From contig NZ_BMPW01000009.1 of assembly GCF_014647795.1 (NCBI RefSeq), positions 186,001-250,000 on the forward strand: DNA of 64,000 nucleotides, read 5' to 3'. This document shows positions 42,783-51,554 of the stretch, in pieces (positions within the stretch are counted from its first letter, which is position 1; each line of letters begins with the position of its first letter). The translations under genes and the position numbers were made by a program. The notes under the pieces were generated by a model, which was not told the origin of the DNA, did not search any database, and saw nothing but the letters and a program-made list of their open reading frames with translations. The DNA is from Actinoplanes campanulatus (lineage in GTDB: Bacteria > Actinomycetota > Actinomycetes > Mycobacteriales > Micromonosporaceae).

Positions 42783-43886
42783 TCAGCCCTCCCGGATCGC
42801 GCCGACGACGCGTTCCCGGTCGTGTTCGGTCAACGCGGATCCGCTGGGCAGGCACACCCCGCGGCGGAACAGGTCGGCGCTGACCCCGCCGCCGCGCACC
42901 ACACAGTCCTGGAAGACCGGTTGCAGGTGCATCGGCTTCCAGGCGGGCCGGGCCTCGATGTCGCGCTGCGCGAGCCGGGCGATGAGCCGGTCCCGGTCGT
43001 CGCCGTCCACCAGCGCACAGCTGAGCCAGTAGTTCGGGGTGCCGTAGCCGGCGACCGGCATGAAGGTGAGCTCCGGCAGCGCGGCCCGGTAGTACTCGAA
43101 CGTCGCCTTCCGGGCCGCGATCATCTGGTCGAGCCGCTGGACCTGACCCCGGCCCACCGCGGCGAGCAGGTTGCTGAGCCGGTAGTTGTAGCCGACCGTC
43201 CGGTGCTCGTAGTGCGGCACCGGCTCGCGGGCCTGGGTGGACAGGTGCCGGGCCTGCTTGGCGACCCGGCCGTCGTCGGTGACGAGCATCCCGCCACCAC
43301 CGGTGGTGATGATCTTGTTGCCGTTGAAGGACAGCACCCCGGCCAGCCCGAACGACCCGGCCGGCTGCCCCCGGTAGGAGGCGCCCAGGGCCTCGGCGGC
43401 GTCCTCGATGAGCGGGACGCCGTACCGGTCGCAGGCCTCCATCAGCGGGTCGTAGTCGGCGCACTGGCCGTACATGTCGACGGTGATCACCGCCCGGGGC
43501 AGCTGTCCCCGTTCGGCGCGGGCCCGCAGCTCCTCGGCGACCAGGGCCGGGTCCACGTTCCAGCTGTCCGGGGTGGAGTCCACGAACACCGGGCGGGCGC
43601 CCAGGTAGACCACCGCGTTCGCGGTCGCCGCGAAGGTGAACGACGGCACCAGCACGGTGTCGCCGCGCCGCACCCCGGCCGCGATGAGGGCCAGGTGCAG
43701 GGCGGCGGTGCCGCTGCTCAGCGCCACCGCGTGCCGCACACCGACGACCTCGGCGACCTGCTCCTCGAAGGCGTCCAGGTCGGGGCCGACCGGGGCCACC
43801 CAGTTCGAGTCGAAGGCGTCCAGCAGGAGCTTGCGCTCGAGGTCGCCGACGTCCGGTGGGGACAGGTAGATGCGGGTGTCAGTCAT
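42783..43886 (-). CDS. DegT/DnrJ/EryC1 sugar aminotransferase, PglE-like
   Basis: The 367-residue PLP enzyme has AVALSSGTAALHLAL, SFTFAATANAV, PLIEDAAEALGAS and the Schiff-base lysine in LSFNGNKIITTGGGGM, the signature of UDP-4-amino-4,6-dideoxy-sugar synthases. It would aminate the 4-keto sugar made by the CapD-like dehydratase of locus I, giving a bacillosamine- or FucNAc4N-type precursor. It overlaps the upstream deacetylase gene by eight bases. Confidence 0.92.
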   Translation of the reverse strand: MTDTRIYLSPPDVGDLERKLLLDAFDSNWVAPVGPDLDAFEEQVAEVVGVRHAVALSSGTAALHLALIAAGVRRGDTVLVPSFTFAATANAVVYLGARPVFVDSTPDSWNVDPALVAEELRARAERGQLPRAVITVDMYGQCADYDPLMEACDRYGVPLIEDAAEALGASYRGQPAGSFGLAGVLSFNGNKIITTGGGGMLVTDDGRVAKQARHLSTQAREPVPHYEHRTVGYNYRLSNLLAAVGRGQVQRLDQMIAARKATFEYYRAALPELTFMPVAGYGTPNYWLSCALVDGDDRDRLIARLAQRDIEARPAWKPMHLQPVFQDCVVRGGGVSADLFRRGVCLPSGSALTEHDRERVVGAIREG

Positions 43887-44649
43887 GGACGCGCGTCCTC
43901 ACCGCCAGGATCGGCCAGGCGGGGTGCAGACCCTGCCGGTGGATGAACATCGGATCGCCGCCGGCGTGCATGGCCGGCCGTAGGGTGGTCGCGAAACTGC
44001 GGTAGCCGGCCTCGCGGGCCACCTCCACGTCCCGCTTGCGGAAGTCGACGGCGGGGTGGCCGTACGGGGCGGCGAAGTCCCGGACCTCCACACCCAGCTC
44101 GTCCTCGATCTCCCGTTTGGAGTCGACGATCTCCCGGGCCGCCGCGGCGTCGTCCTGGTCGGCGAGCCGGTGATGGCTGACCGTGTGCGACCCGAAGGCG
44201 AACCCGGCGGCCCGCAGCTCCCGGCAGTCCTGCCAGGTCAGGTTCCCCGGCTGCCCGACCATGCCGGAGGTGACGAAGAACATCGCCGGCACGCCCATCT
44301 CCAGCAGCATCGGCGCGGCCACGTCCCGCCAGGTCGGGTGGGCGTCGTCGAAGGACAGACAGAACACCGGCTCGGTCAGCGGGAGCTCACCGCCGAGCAC
44401 CCGTAACGCCTCGTCCCAGGACACCATCGGCCCGATCGCGGACAGCGCCCCCAGGTGGCGGCGGAAGTCGCGGGAGTACTCCGCGGGAACGTCGTGGTAG
44501 AAGGGGAAGTACAGGCCGGGGGTACGGGGCAGGCGGCGCCGGAGCCCCGCCGCGGCCAGGATGCGACCCTGCAACCGGGGCCGGGCGCGCAGCCGGCTGC
44601 GCAGGCCCAGCTCGTTCAGGCGTCGTTTGAAGGCTGTGGGCGGCTGCAT
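43879..44649 (-). CDS. Polysaccharide deacetylase (NodB/CE4-like)
   Basis: The 256-residue protein has the deacetylase motifs CLSFDDAHPT (catalytic and metal Asp), GFAFGSHTVSHHRL (metal His pair) and a later RDFAAPYGHPA with the conserved P-Y-G. There is no signal peptide, so it may act on a cytoplasmic precursor or be membrane-associated by its basic N terminus. ATG at 44649 follows GGGAGGG at 11 bases. It is the first gene of locus II on this strand. Confidence 0.88.
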   Translation of the reverse strand: MQPPTAFKRRLNELGLRSRLRARPRLQGRILAAAGLRRRLPRTPGLYFPFYHDVPAEYSRDFRRHLGALSAIGPMVSWDEALRVLGGELPLTEPVFCLSFDDAHPTWRDVAAPMLLEMGVPAMFFVTSGMVGQPGNLTWQDCRELRAAGFAFGSHTVSHHRLADQDDAAAAREIVDSKREIEDELGVEVRDFAAPYGHPAVDFRKRDVEVAREAGYRSFATTLRPAMHAGGDPMFIHRQGLHPAWPILAVRTRVHD

Positions 44650-44749
44650 GGGATCGGCACCCTCCCGCTCGTTCGACAGGTCACGGCCACGGGTCGTCGC
44701 CCCGCGGCCTTCACCCACGATTGCAAATGCGCGAGAGGTGCGGCAGTAG

Positions 44750-44789
44750 CAATTGTCATAATGAACGCGAAAGATATTCGCGTCAATTG
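44750..44789. promoter_or_regulatory. Operator-like palindrome in the divergent promoter region
   Basis: ACGCGAA-AGATA-TTCGCGT (44765-44783) is a perfect 7-bp dyad and is framed by two CAATTG hexamers (44750 and 44784). It lies in an AT-rich 226-bp gap between the deacetylase gene and the divergent FemAB-like gene, so it could control both. Confidence 0.6.
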
Positions 44790-44875
44790 AAAATAGGCCC
44801 GATCGGCTTCTTGCGGAATGGTCTTATGGTTGAGCATCATCGTGCCGGCCGTGCTGTAATTCGATCGGGGACCCC

Positions 44876-45898
44876 ATGTTGAAGTTGCACCGGGTGGAAC
44901 CGTCCGCCGAGCTCTGGGCGGACCGGGCCACCTACGAGGATCGCCTGATCTTTCACACCCGGGAGTGGATCCGCTTCGTCGCCGAGTGCCAGCGCGCCGA
45001 GCCGCTGCTCGCCGTCGTCACCGACGGCGGGCGGCCCGTCGGCCACTTCACCGGGCTCCTGGCCAGGCGTTTCGGCATGCGGATCCTGGGCAGTCCGATG
45101 GCCGGCTGGACCACGTCGTACGTCGGTTTCAACCTGCGCCCGGGTGTCTCCCGCCGCGCCGCGCTGGAGGCGCTGATGCCGTTCGCCTTCGGCGAGGTCG
45201 GCGCCGCCCATCTGGAGATCCGCGATCGTGGCCTGACGGAAAACGATCTCGGCGGCCTCGGACTGCGCTGGGACGCCGCGCCCACCGCGGTCATCGACCT
45301 GAATCCGACAGAGGATCAACTCTTCGGGGCGATGGCGAGCGCGTGCCGCCGAAACATCCGCAAGGCCGCGAAGTCCGGCGTCGTCATCGAGGACGCGGGT
45401 GGTGATCCCGCATTCGCCGACGAATTCTACGATCAATTGCGTGATGTATTCGCCAAACAGAATCTGGTGCCGACCTATTCGGTGGACAGGGTTCGGTCGT
45501 TGATCCGTCACCTGGCCCCGGCCGGCAACCTCCTGCTGCTGCGGGCCCGCGACGCCGACGGCCGCAGCATCGCCACCGCCGTCCTGCCCTGGTACCACCG
45601 CACCATGTACTTCTGGGGCGGCGCCAGCTACCGCCCGTTCCAGCACCTGCGCCCCAACGAGGCTCTCATCTGGCACGCGCTGCAATGGGCGAAGGAGCGT
45701 GGCGTCACCGAGTTCGACTTCGTCGGCGGGAACGCGTACAAGGCCAAGTACGGCACCACCGAGGTCCCGGTCCCATGGGCGCGCCGCTCCCGGTCGCCGC
45801 TCGTCGCCCACCTGCGCGACGCGGCCAAACAGGGCTTCGCCCTGAAACAGCGCACGGTCGCCCGCCTCACCCGCCAGTCGGTGGCCATCCCCGGCTGA
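44876..45898 (+). CDS. FemAB-like GNAT protein, paralogue 3
   Basis: The 340-residue protein has the two-domain GNAT arrangement of FemAB-related proteins, with SACRRNIRKAAKSGVVIED, a YRPFQHLRPNEALIWHALQWA helix and FVGGNAYKAKYGT near the end. It is more like the FemAB proteins of exosortase and exopolysaccharide loci than like paralogues 1 and 2. ATG at 44876 follows GGGGA. It is divergent from locus II and shares its promoter region. A role in decorating the polymer or lipid carrier is likely. Confidence 0.83.
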   Translation: MLKLHRVEPSAELWADRATYEDRLIFHTREWIRFVAECQRAEPLLAVVTDGGRPVGHFTGLLARRFGMRILGSPMAGWTTSYVGFNLRPGVSRRAALEALMPFAFGEVGAAHLEIRDRGLTENDLGGLGLRWDAAPTAVIDLNPTEDQLFGAMASACRRNIRKAAKSGVVIEDAGGDPAFADEFYDQLRDVFAKQNLVPTYSVDRVRSLIRHLAPAGNLLLLRARDADGRSIATAVLPWYHRTMYFWGGASYRPFQHLRPNEALIWHALQWAKERGVTEFDFVGGNAYKAKYGTTEVPVPWARRSRSPLVAHLRDAAKQGFALKQRTVARLTRQSVAIPG

Positions 45899-46273
45899 CC
45901 CCCCATTTCGTACGCCCATCGCCGCCCCCGCCGAATCCACTCCGGGTGAGGGGCGAGCCGGGTTGAAAGGCGATGAAACATGCGCAACTCCTGGCTGAAA
46001 TATCTGTGCGGGGGAAGCAGTGTCGGAAGGCAGTGATTTTCGTCATCCGGGGCGCTGTCGTGATGATCAAAGCGCAGGTGGCGCGGGACTTCTAGCTGCA
46101 CCGTCCACTGTGCCACACGCATTTTGACATCGGCCTGAAACATTGTGAAAGAACTGCAAGAACTTGCAGAGAGTGGTGGATATCAATAGCGTGCGTTTCT
46201 GTGGTCCGGCCGGCCATGTCCGTATCGCGCTCCGTCCCGGTGGAGCGCGCGGCATTCGACCGAGGGAGACGTC
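45899..46273. other. AT-richer intergenic region before the subtilase gene
   Basis: No ORF is supported in these 375 bp. It contains TTGACA near 46132 and a perfect dyad at 46154-46169. The low GC fits a strong, regulated promoter region. Confidence 0.5.
46154..46169. promoter_or_regulatory. Perfect CTGCAA/TTGCAG palindrome upstream of the subtilase
   Basis: CTGCAA-GAAC-TTGCAG lies 105 bp before the ATG. The half-site CTTGCAG resembles the repeats bound by MalR/Reg1-type repressors at Streptomyces amylase promoters. That fits the starch-binding domain of the gene product, but the link is inference. Confidence 0.5.
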
Positions 46274-49063
46274 ATGCGACAGGACCGGAGCGGCCCGGAC
46301 CCGGAACGGAACGAGCGGAGACGACGGACCGCCACCGCGCTGATCGGTGCGGGCGCCATGCTGATCGCACTGCTCGGCGCGCCGAGCCCGGCCCGGGCGG
46401 CGGAGAGCGGGCCGAAGGTCGCGGGCGCGGTGGCCGAAGCGGTCGAGGGCGGGCGCGACGCCACCTTCTGGGTGGTGCTGCGGGACCGTCCCGACCTCGC
46501 CCCGGCCGCCAAGGCCAAGGGCAGGGCGCGGGCGAAGGCCGTCCACGACGCGGCGCGCGCCAGCACGGCCCGGCACCAGAGCGGGCTGCGGAAGCTGCTG
46601 ACTCAGCGGAAGGCGCGGTTCGAGCAGTTCTGGATCGCGGACACCGTCAAGGTCACCGGCGACGCCGCGCTGCTCAAGGAGGTGGCGGCCCGGCCCGAGG
46701 TGAAGGCGGTGCTGCCGGACACGCCGGTCACCCTGCCGGCGCCGGTCGCGGGTGCGGTGCAGGCGGCCGTCGACGCGAACGAGTGGAACGTGGACCGCAT
46801 CGGCGCGCCCCGCGTGTGGGGCGAGCGGGACGACCGCGGTCAGGGGATCGTGGTCGCCAACGTGGACACCGGGGTGCAGTTCGACCATCCGGCGCTGGCG
46901 GCGAGCTACCGGGGCCGGCAGGCGGACGGCACCGTCCAGCACGACTACCACTGGTTCGATCCGGCGCACGTCTGCCCGGACGCGAACCCGTGCGACAACA
47001 ACGGGCACGGCACCCACACCATGGGGACGATGGCCGGATCCGGCGGCATCGGGGTGGCGCCCGGGGTCACCTGGATCGCGGCGAAGGGCTGCGAGTCCAG
47101 CTCGTGCTCGGTGGCCGCGCTGCTCGGGGCCGGGCAGTGGATCGTCGCGCCGACCGACCGCAACGGCCAGAACCCGCGGCCGGACCTCGCGCCGGACGTC
47201 GTGAACAACTCGTGGGGCGGGGCGTCCGGCTTCGACCCGTGGTATTCCGACGTGGTGCGGTCGTGGGTGGCGGCGGGGATCTTCCCGGCCTTCTCCAACG
47301 GCAACGCGGGCCCGGGCTGTGCCACCGCGTCCACGCCGGGCTCCTACACCGACACCTACTCCTCCGGCGCAACCGACGTCAACGACGCGATCGCGTCGTT
47401 CTCCAGCCGGGGCACCGGCCAGGACGGCGGCGTGAAGCCGGACCTGTCGGCGCCGGGCGTGGACGTGCGTTCCAGCGTCCCGGGCGGCGGATACGCCTCC
47501 TACAGCGGCACCTCGATGGCCTCCCCGCACACCGCCGCCACGGTGGCGCTGATCTGGTCGGCGGCGCCCACGCTGCGCCGGGACGTGGCCGCCACCAGGG
47601 AGATCCTGGACGAGACGGCGATCGACACGAACGACACCACCTGCGGCGGGACGGCCACCGACAACAACGTGTTCGGGCAGGGACGGCTTGACGCGTACGC
47701 CGCGGTGAATCTGGCGCTGCGCCCGGCCGGACGCCTGACCGGGACCGTGACCGGCGCGGGTGTGCCCCTGGCCGGCGCGACCGTCGCGCTCAGCGGGACC
47801 GCCGCCCGGGCCGCGACGACCGGCGCGGACGGCGGCTACCGCTTCGGGCGGCTGCCGGCCGGCGACTACCGGATCCGGGTGACCGCGTTCGGCTACGACA
47901 CCTACGAGACCGGCGTGACGATCACCGCGAACGACGGCTCCGACGTGGACGCGGCACTCGCCGCCAGCCGTTCCGGTGTCGTCTCCGGGCACGTCAGCGG
48001 CGCCGGGGCGGCACTCGCCGGCGCGACTGTCGCGCTCACCGGCACGCCGGTCACGGTCACCACCGGCGCCGACGGCGGGTTCCGGCTGGCCGCGCCGGTC
48101 GGCGACTACGAGCTCACCGTCCGCCCGCCCGGCGGATGCTTCGCCGCCGCCACCCGGTCCCTCACGGTCGGCGGCGACCTCACGCTCGACGTCCCGCTCG
48201 ATCAGAACACCGACCGGTACGGGCACAGTTGCGTCCCCGCCACCGAGGAGTACCGGGCCGGGACCGACCTGCTGGCCCTGACCGGCGACGACGCGGCCAC
48301 CGAGATCACCCTGCCGTTCGCCGTGCCGCACTACGGAACCGCCCGCACCCGCGCCTGGGTCAGCACCAACGGTGTGATCGGGTTCGGGACGGTCAGCTCG
48401 GCGTACACGAACCTGGCGCCGCCGAACAGCCTGGAGCCGAACGACACCCTCTTCGCGCTCTGGGACGACCTGATCGTCGACGACCAGGCCGGCGTCTGGA
48501 CGGCGGCGACCGCGGACACCTTCGTGGTGGAGTGGCGCAACGTCAGGTTCTACCCGACGACCGCGGACCGGATCTCGATCAGCGCGATCCTGCACGCCGA
48601 CGGCACGGTCACCTACCGGTACCGGGGCCTGACCGGGACCCGCGCCACCGGGAACAGCGCGACCATCGGCATCGAGAACGCGACGGGGACGGACGGGCTG
48701 GCGTACAGCGTCGACGCCCGGGTTCTCACCGAGGGCGTCGGGGTGACCTTCCGCCCGCCCACGAACCGGATCGCGGCCACCTTCAACGTCACCCGGACCA
48801 CCTGGTACGGCCAGAACGTCTTCGTCGCCGGAAACCTCCCCGAGCTGGGCGGATGGGATCCGGCGCGGGCCGTGCCGCTGACCGCCGACGGCTATCCGGT
48901 GTGGACCGGGGGCGCCGGCCTGCCGCCGAACACCGCCGTCGAGTTCAAGTACATCGTCAGGGACCCGGACGGGACGGTCACCTGGGAGCCGGGCGCCAAC
49001 CGCACCACGGTCACCCCGCCGACCGGGCAGTACATCACCCACGACACGTTCGGCGAACGCTGA
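46274..49063 (+). CDS. Secreted subtilase with carboxypeptidase-like repeats and C-terminal CBM20
   Basis: The 929-residue protein has a basic signal peptide ending near ARAA, an I9-type propeptide, and an S8 protease domain with Asp in VANVDTGVQFDH (about residue 197), His in NNGHGTHTMG (about 243) and Ser in SGTSMASPH (about 413). Two carboxypeptidase regulatory-like beta domains follow (GVPLAGATVALSG and AALAGATVALTG), then a beta domain with STNGVIGFG, then a starch-binding CBM20 (about 834-929: FNVTRTTWYGQNVFVAGN, EFKYIVRDPDGTVTWEPG). A protease tethered to starch is unusual. It is monocistronic, with a strong terminator and a palindromic operator-like site upstream. Confidence 0.92.
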   Translation: MRQDRSGPDPERNERRRRTATALIGAGAMLIALLGAPSPARAAESGPKVAGAVAEAVEGGRDATFWVVLRDRPDLAPAAKAKGRARAKAVHDAARASTARHQSGLRKLLTQRKARFEQFWIADTVKVTGDAALLKEVAARPEVKAVLPDTPVTLPAPVAGAVQAAVDANEWNVDRIGAPRVWGERDDRGQGIVVANVDTGVQFDHPALAASYRGRQADGTVQHDYHWFDPAHVCPDANPCDNNGHGTHTMGTMAGSGGIGVAPGVTWIAAKGCESSSCSVAALLGAGQWIVAPTDRNGQNPRPDLAPDVVNNSWGGASGFDPWYSDVVRSWVAAGIFPAFSNGNAGPGCATASTPGSYTDTYSSGATDVNDAIASFSSRGTGQDGGVKPDLSAPGVDVRSSVPGGGYASYSGTSMASPHTAATVALIWSAAPTLRRDVAATREILDETAIDTNDTTCGGTATDNNVFGQGRLDAYAAVNLALRPAGRLTGTVTGAGVPLAGATVALSGTAARAATTGADGGYRFGRLPAGDYRIRVTAFGYDTYETGVTITANDGSDVDAALAASRSGVVSGHVSGAGAALAGATVALTGTPVTVTTGADGGFRLAAPVGDYELTVRPPGGCFAAATRSLTVGGDLTLDVPLDQNTDRYGHSCVPATEEYRAGTDLLALTGDDAATEITLPFAVPHYGTARTRAWVSTNGVIGFGTVSSAYTNLAPPNSLEPNDTLFALWDDLIVDDQAGVWTAATADTFVVEWRNVRFYPTTADRISISAILHADGTVTYRYRGLTGTRATGNSATIGIENATGTDGLAYSVDARVLTEGVGVTFRPPTNRIAATFNVTRTTWYGQNVFVAGNLPELGGWDPARAVPLTADGYPVWTGGAGLPPNTAVEFKYIVRDPDGTVTWEPGANRTTVTPPTGQYITHDTFGER

Positions 49064-49068
49064 GGACC

Positions 49069-49106
49069 GCATGCCACGTCCCGTCCGCCAACGGGACGTG
49101 GCATGC
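49069..49106 (+). terminator. Perfect 16-bp stem-loop after the subtilase gene
   Basis: GCATGCCACGTCCCGT and its exact complement flank a six-base loop, starting 5 bp after the stop codon. The stem contains the ATG that would otherwise begin the next ORF, so that ATG is unlikely to be a start. Confidence 0.9.
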
Positions 49107-49186
49107 TCGCCGGTGATTGGCATCGGCCCGCCGCGGATATACCGTTTCTGGAAACATTCCGGAGAACTCGGTCAGGCGGTCAGGCG

Positions 49187-49984
49187 GTGCCCGTCCCATC
49201 GGTCACGGCGGTGGTGGACGACGAGAGCTGGCTCGTCGAGCTGACCGTGCGCGGTTCCTGGGGGCGGCCCCTGTGGCTCTCCGCCTACCAGGCGCTGCAC
49301 AAGTGTCTCGCCCAGCACCCCGCCGGCGTCCTGCTCGACCTGCACGGACTCGACGACCCCGGCGCGAGCAGCGCGCCCCTCTGGCTCACCGCCGCGGCCC
49401 AGGGAACGCGGATGGATCCGACGGTACGCGTGGCGGCCAGCCTCCCGGTCCGCACCCGCCTGGCGAGCCGGCTCGACCTCCCGCCCGCCCAGGGCATGCT
49501 GCCGGTCTTCGCCACCGTGCCGTTGGCCCGGTCCTTCCTGGCCGACCGGCGTCCGCTGACCGGCCAGATGCGGCTGCGGCTGCCCCCGGACCAGTCGGCC
49601 GCGGTCGCCGCCCGGCAGGTGGTGTCCGAGGCCTGCACCGGGTGGGGCATGCCGCGGCTGGTGCCCCGGGCCCGGATCGTGCTGTCCGAGCTGGTGGTCA
49701 ACGCGGCCGAGCACGCCGGCACCCCGATCGACGTGCTCATCTCCCGGCGCGGCCCGGACCTGCTGCACCTGGTCGTGGTGGACGGCGACCCGGTGCTGCC
49801 GCCGATGCCCGGCGGGGACCAGCCGCCACTGGAGAGGCTGCTGACCGAACGCGGGTACGGGCTGCGGATCGTCGACGCGGCGGCCGAGGCGTGGGGCGCC
49901 ATGCCCACCCGTACCGGAAAGATGGTGTGGGCTCTGTTGCGGGACACTCAGGAGCAGCGGCGCAGCAGCTCGGCCGGGACGTAG
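49187..49984 (+). CDS. STAS-like plus HATPase_c regulatory protein
   Basis: The protein of about 265 residues has an N-terminal STAS-like part (SWLVELTVRG, GVLLDLHGLDDPGASS) and a C-terminal GHKL ATPase-type domain with N-box ELVVNAAEHAG, DGDP and RGYGLRIVDAAAEAWG. Such anti-sigma-factor-type kinases bind sigma factors or phosphorylate STAS antagonists. The fusion of both modules in one chain is notable. The start is uncertain: GTG at 49187 fits the domain, while an ATG at 49103 lies within the terminator stem. It overlaps the convergent LuxR gene by 37 bp. Confidence 0.75.
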   Translation: MPVPSVTAVVDDESWLVELTVRGSWGRPLWLSAYQALHKCLAQHPAGVLLDLHGLDDPGASSAPLWLTAAAQGTRMDPTVRVAASLPVRTRLASRLDLPPAQGMLPVFATVPLARSFLADRRPLTGQMRLRLPPDQSAAVAARQVVSEACTGWGMPRLVPRARIVLSELVVNAAEHAGTPIDVLISRRGPDLLHLVVVDGDPVLPPMPGGDQPPLERLLTERGYGLRIVDAAAEAWGAMPTRTGKMVWALLRDTQEQRRSSSAGT

Positions 49985-50970
49985 AGACCCTGCCGGTCGG
50001 CCCGGACCGCGGCGGCCGTCCGCGACTCCGCCCCCATCTTGACCATGATGTGTTCCAGGTGGCCGATCACCGTTCGCGGCGTGATCCGCAGCGCGCCGGC
50101 GATCGCCGCGTTGCTGCGGCCCTCCACCAGCAGCCCCAGCACCTGCATCTCCCGGCGGGTCAGGCCGTACGTCTCCGGCGGCGGCCCGAGCAGCACCAGC
50201 GCCCGGTGGTGGCCGGGCGGCTCCGGCGGGCAGGCCAGTGCGGTCACCTGCACCAGGCCGCGCTCCGGGTCGGTGCTGGGCACCATGAACCGGGCGATCG
50301 ACCGGCCCGGCGCGAGCAGCGCCCCCACCAGGTGCAGCGCCGGCGGATCCACCCCGAACGCGCTGGGGCCGGGCATGCCGGGCAGCAGCTCGGTCCGCCC
50401 CGACCGGGTCAGCACCACCCCGGCCGTCGCCCCGTGCACCATCCCGGCCAAGGCGGCGAGTGTGCGCAGCGGGTCCACCGCGTGCGCGATCAACGGGGCC
50501 AGCGTCGCCAGCAGGTCGCACAGTTCGTCGCTCAACGGATCCGGCGACCCGGCGTGCGCGCCCAGCAGGCCCAGGTAGCGGCCGTCCGCGGTGACCAGGG
50601 GAAGGGCCACCCCCTCGGCGAACCCGTCCGGTTGGAAGTAGTCCACCCACGACGGCAGCTCCTCGACCGGCACCGGCGACTCGAACACCCGCATCGGGCG
50701 GCGCGCGCGATGCAGGCCGACCCGTTCCAGCACGGCCATGAACTCCCGCCCGGCCAGGTGCCGCTGGAGCCGGCCGGTGTGACCGGGCGCGGTGATCGGC
50801 TGCTGCCGCCGTCCGTCCGGATCGAGCAGGCTCAGCCAGGCGGCGTCGTGCCGCAGCAGCGGGCGCAGACTGTCGATCAGTGCCTCGGCCCGCTGCCGGG
50901 CACCGCCGGGCATCGCCGCGATCCGGACGATCTCGGCCGTGATCCGTCCGCCGTCGAGGTGTGCGCCCAC
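49948..50970 (-). CDS. GAF-like sensor with LuxR DNA-binding domain
   Basis: The 340-residue protein has a GAF-like N-terminal domain (LRHDAAWLSLLDPDGRR, GVALPLVTADGRYLGLLGAH) and a C-terminal LuxR helix-turn-helix (LTRREMQVLGLLVEGRSNAAIA, then TVIGHLEHIMVKMGA). No receiver domain is present, so it likely binds a small molecule directly. GTG at 50970 is the longest start; the GGAG before it is too close, so a later start is possible. It is flanked by STAS and ATPase genes, suggesting a shared stress-signalling function. Confidence 0.82.
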   Translation of the reverse strand: MGAHLDGGRITAEIVRIAAMPGGARQRAEALIDSLRPLLRHDAAWLSLLDPDGRRQQPITAPGHTGRLQRHLAGREFMAVLERVGLHRARRPMRVFESPVPVEELPSWVDYFQPDGFAEGVALPLVTADGRYLGLLGAHAGSPDPLSDELCDLLATLAPLIAHAVDPLRTLAALAGMVHGATAGVVLTRSGRTELLPGMPGPSAFGVDPPALHLVGALLAPGRSIARFMVPSTDPERGLVQVTALACPPEPPGHHRALVLLGPPPETYGLTRREMQVLGLLVEGRSNAAIAGALRITPRTVIGHLEHIMVKMGAESRTAAAVRADRQGLYVPAELLRRCS

Positions 50971-51013
50971 CCCTCCATCATGGTGCGCACACCCCTCGTC
51001 AGGGGCTGGCCGA

Positions 51014-51370
51014 TCAGCCGGTACGGGTGGTCGCCCCCGCCCGCCAGCCCAGAAAGACGTCGATGCCGCAGAGCCGGAGAAGGACGTCCACGCACTGGTG
51101 GACGGCCACGATCCGGACCCGGTCCGGCCCGGCCTCGGCGCTCAGCGCGTGCAGCGCCCGCAGCCCGGCCTGATCGCAGAAGGCGACGCCCGCCAGATCG
51201 AGCCGGAGCATCGTGACCTCCCGTTCGCCGAGCGCGGGGCGCAACTCCCGCAGCAGCGCCGGAGCACTCTGGCGGTCCAGTTCCCCGACCACCCGGGCCA
51301 GCACGTCACCGGACCGGAGGCGATGGACGGAGACGGTGATCGCCGGGTCGATCCGGAACTCGTCGTCGTA
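51014..51370 (-). CDS. STAS domain anti-sigma factor antagonist
   Basis: The 118-residue protein is a single STAS domain: SGDVLARVVGELDRQSAPALL, RLDLAGVAFCDQAGLRAL (the usual Ser phospho-site region reads C-D-Q here) and a final LLRLCGIDVFL. The canonical D-S motif is replaced by C-D, so control by Ser phosphorylation may be altered. GTG at 51370 has AAAGGG eight bases upstream. It lies 43 bp upstream of the LuxR gene on the same strand and may work with the ATPase-domain protein at 49187. Confidence 0.8.
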   Translation of the reverse strand, partial: YDDEFRIDPAITVSVHRLRSGDVLARVVGELDRQSAPALLRELRPALGEREVTMLRLDLAGVAFCDQAGLRALHALSAEAGPDRVRIVAVHQCVDVLLRLCGIDVFLGWRAGATTRTG

Positions 51371-51554
51371 CACGTGACGCACCCTTTCCGCGCCGCTGTC
51401 GTACCTGACTGCGACCGTACCGAGCGGTACGGGGCCGGGGCATCGGAAGAAACTCCCGCGCCGATTCGGGCGGATCGGGTCGCCGGGCGCACATCGCTCT
51501 TGCCGGTGGGTACGACCATGAGGAGAAACCGCCGGCGAGCCGAGGAGTTGCCCG

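Noticed and set aside
45899-46273. Known riboswitch (c-di-AMP or c-di-GMP type) before the subtilase
   Set aside because: None of the conserved core sequences of these classes could be found by eye; only the CTGCAA/TTGCAG dyad stands out.
46067-49123. A 1018-codon open frame antisense to the subtilase
   Set aside because: Repetitive Arg/Gly/Val/Asp composition without domains; the sense frame encodes a clear multidomain protease.
49103-49186. Upstream ATG start of the STAS-ATPase gene
   Set aside because: The ATG lies within the perfect terminator stem of the subtilase gene and lacks a ribosome site.
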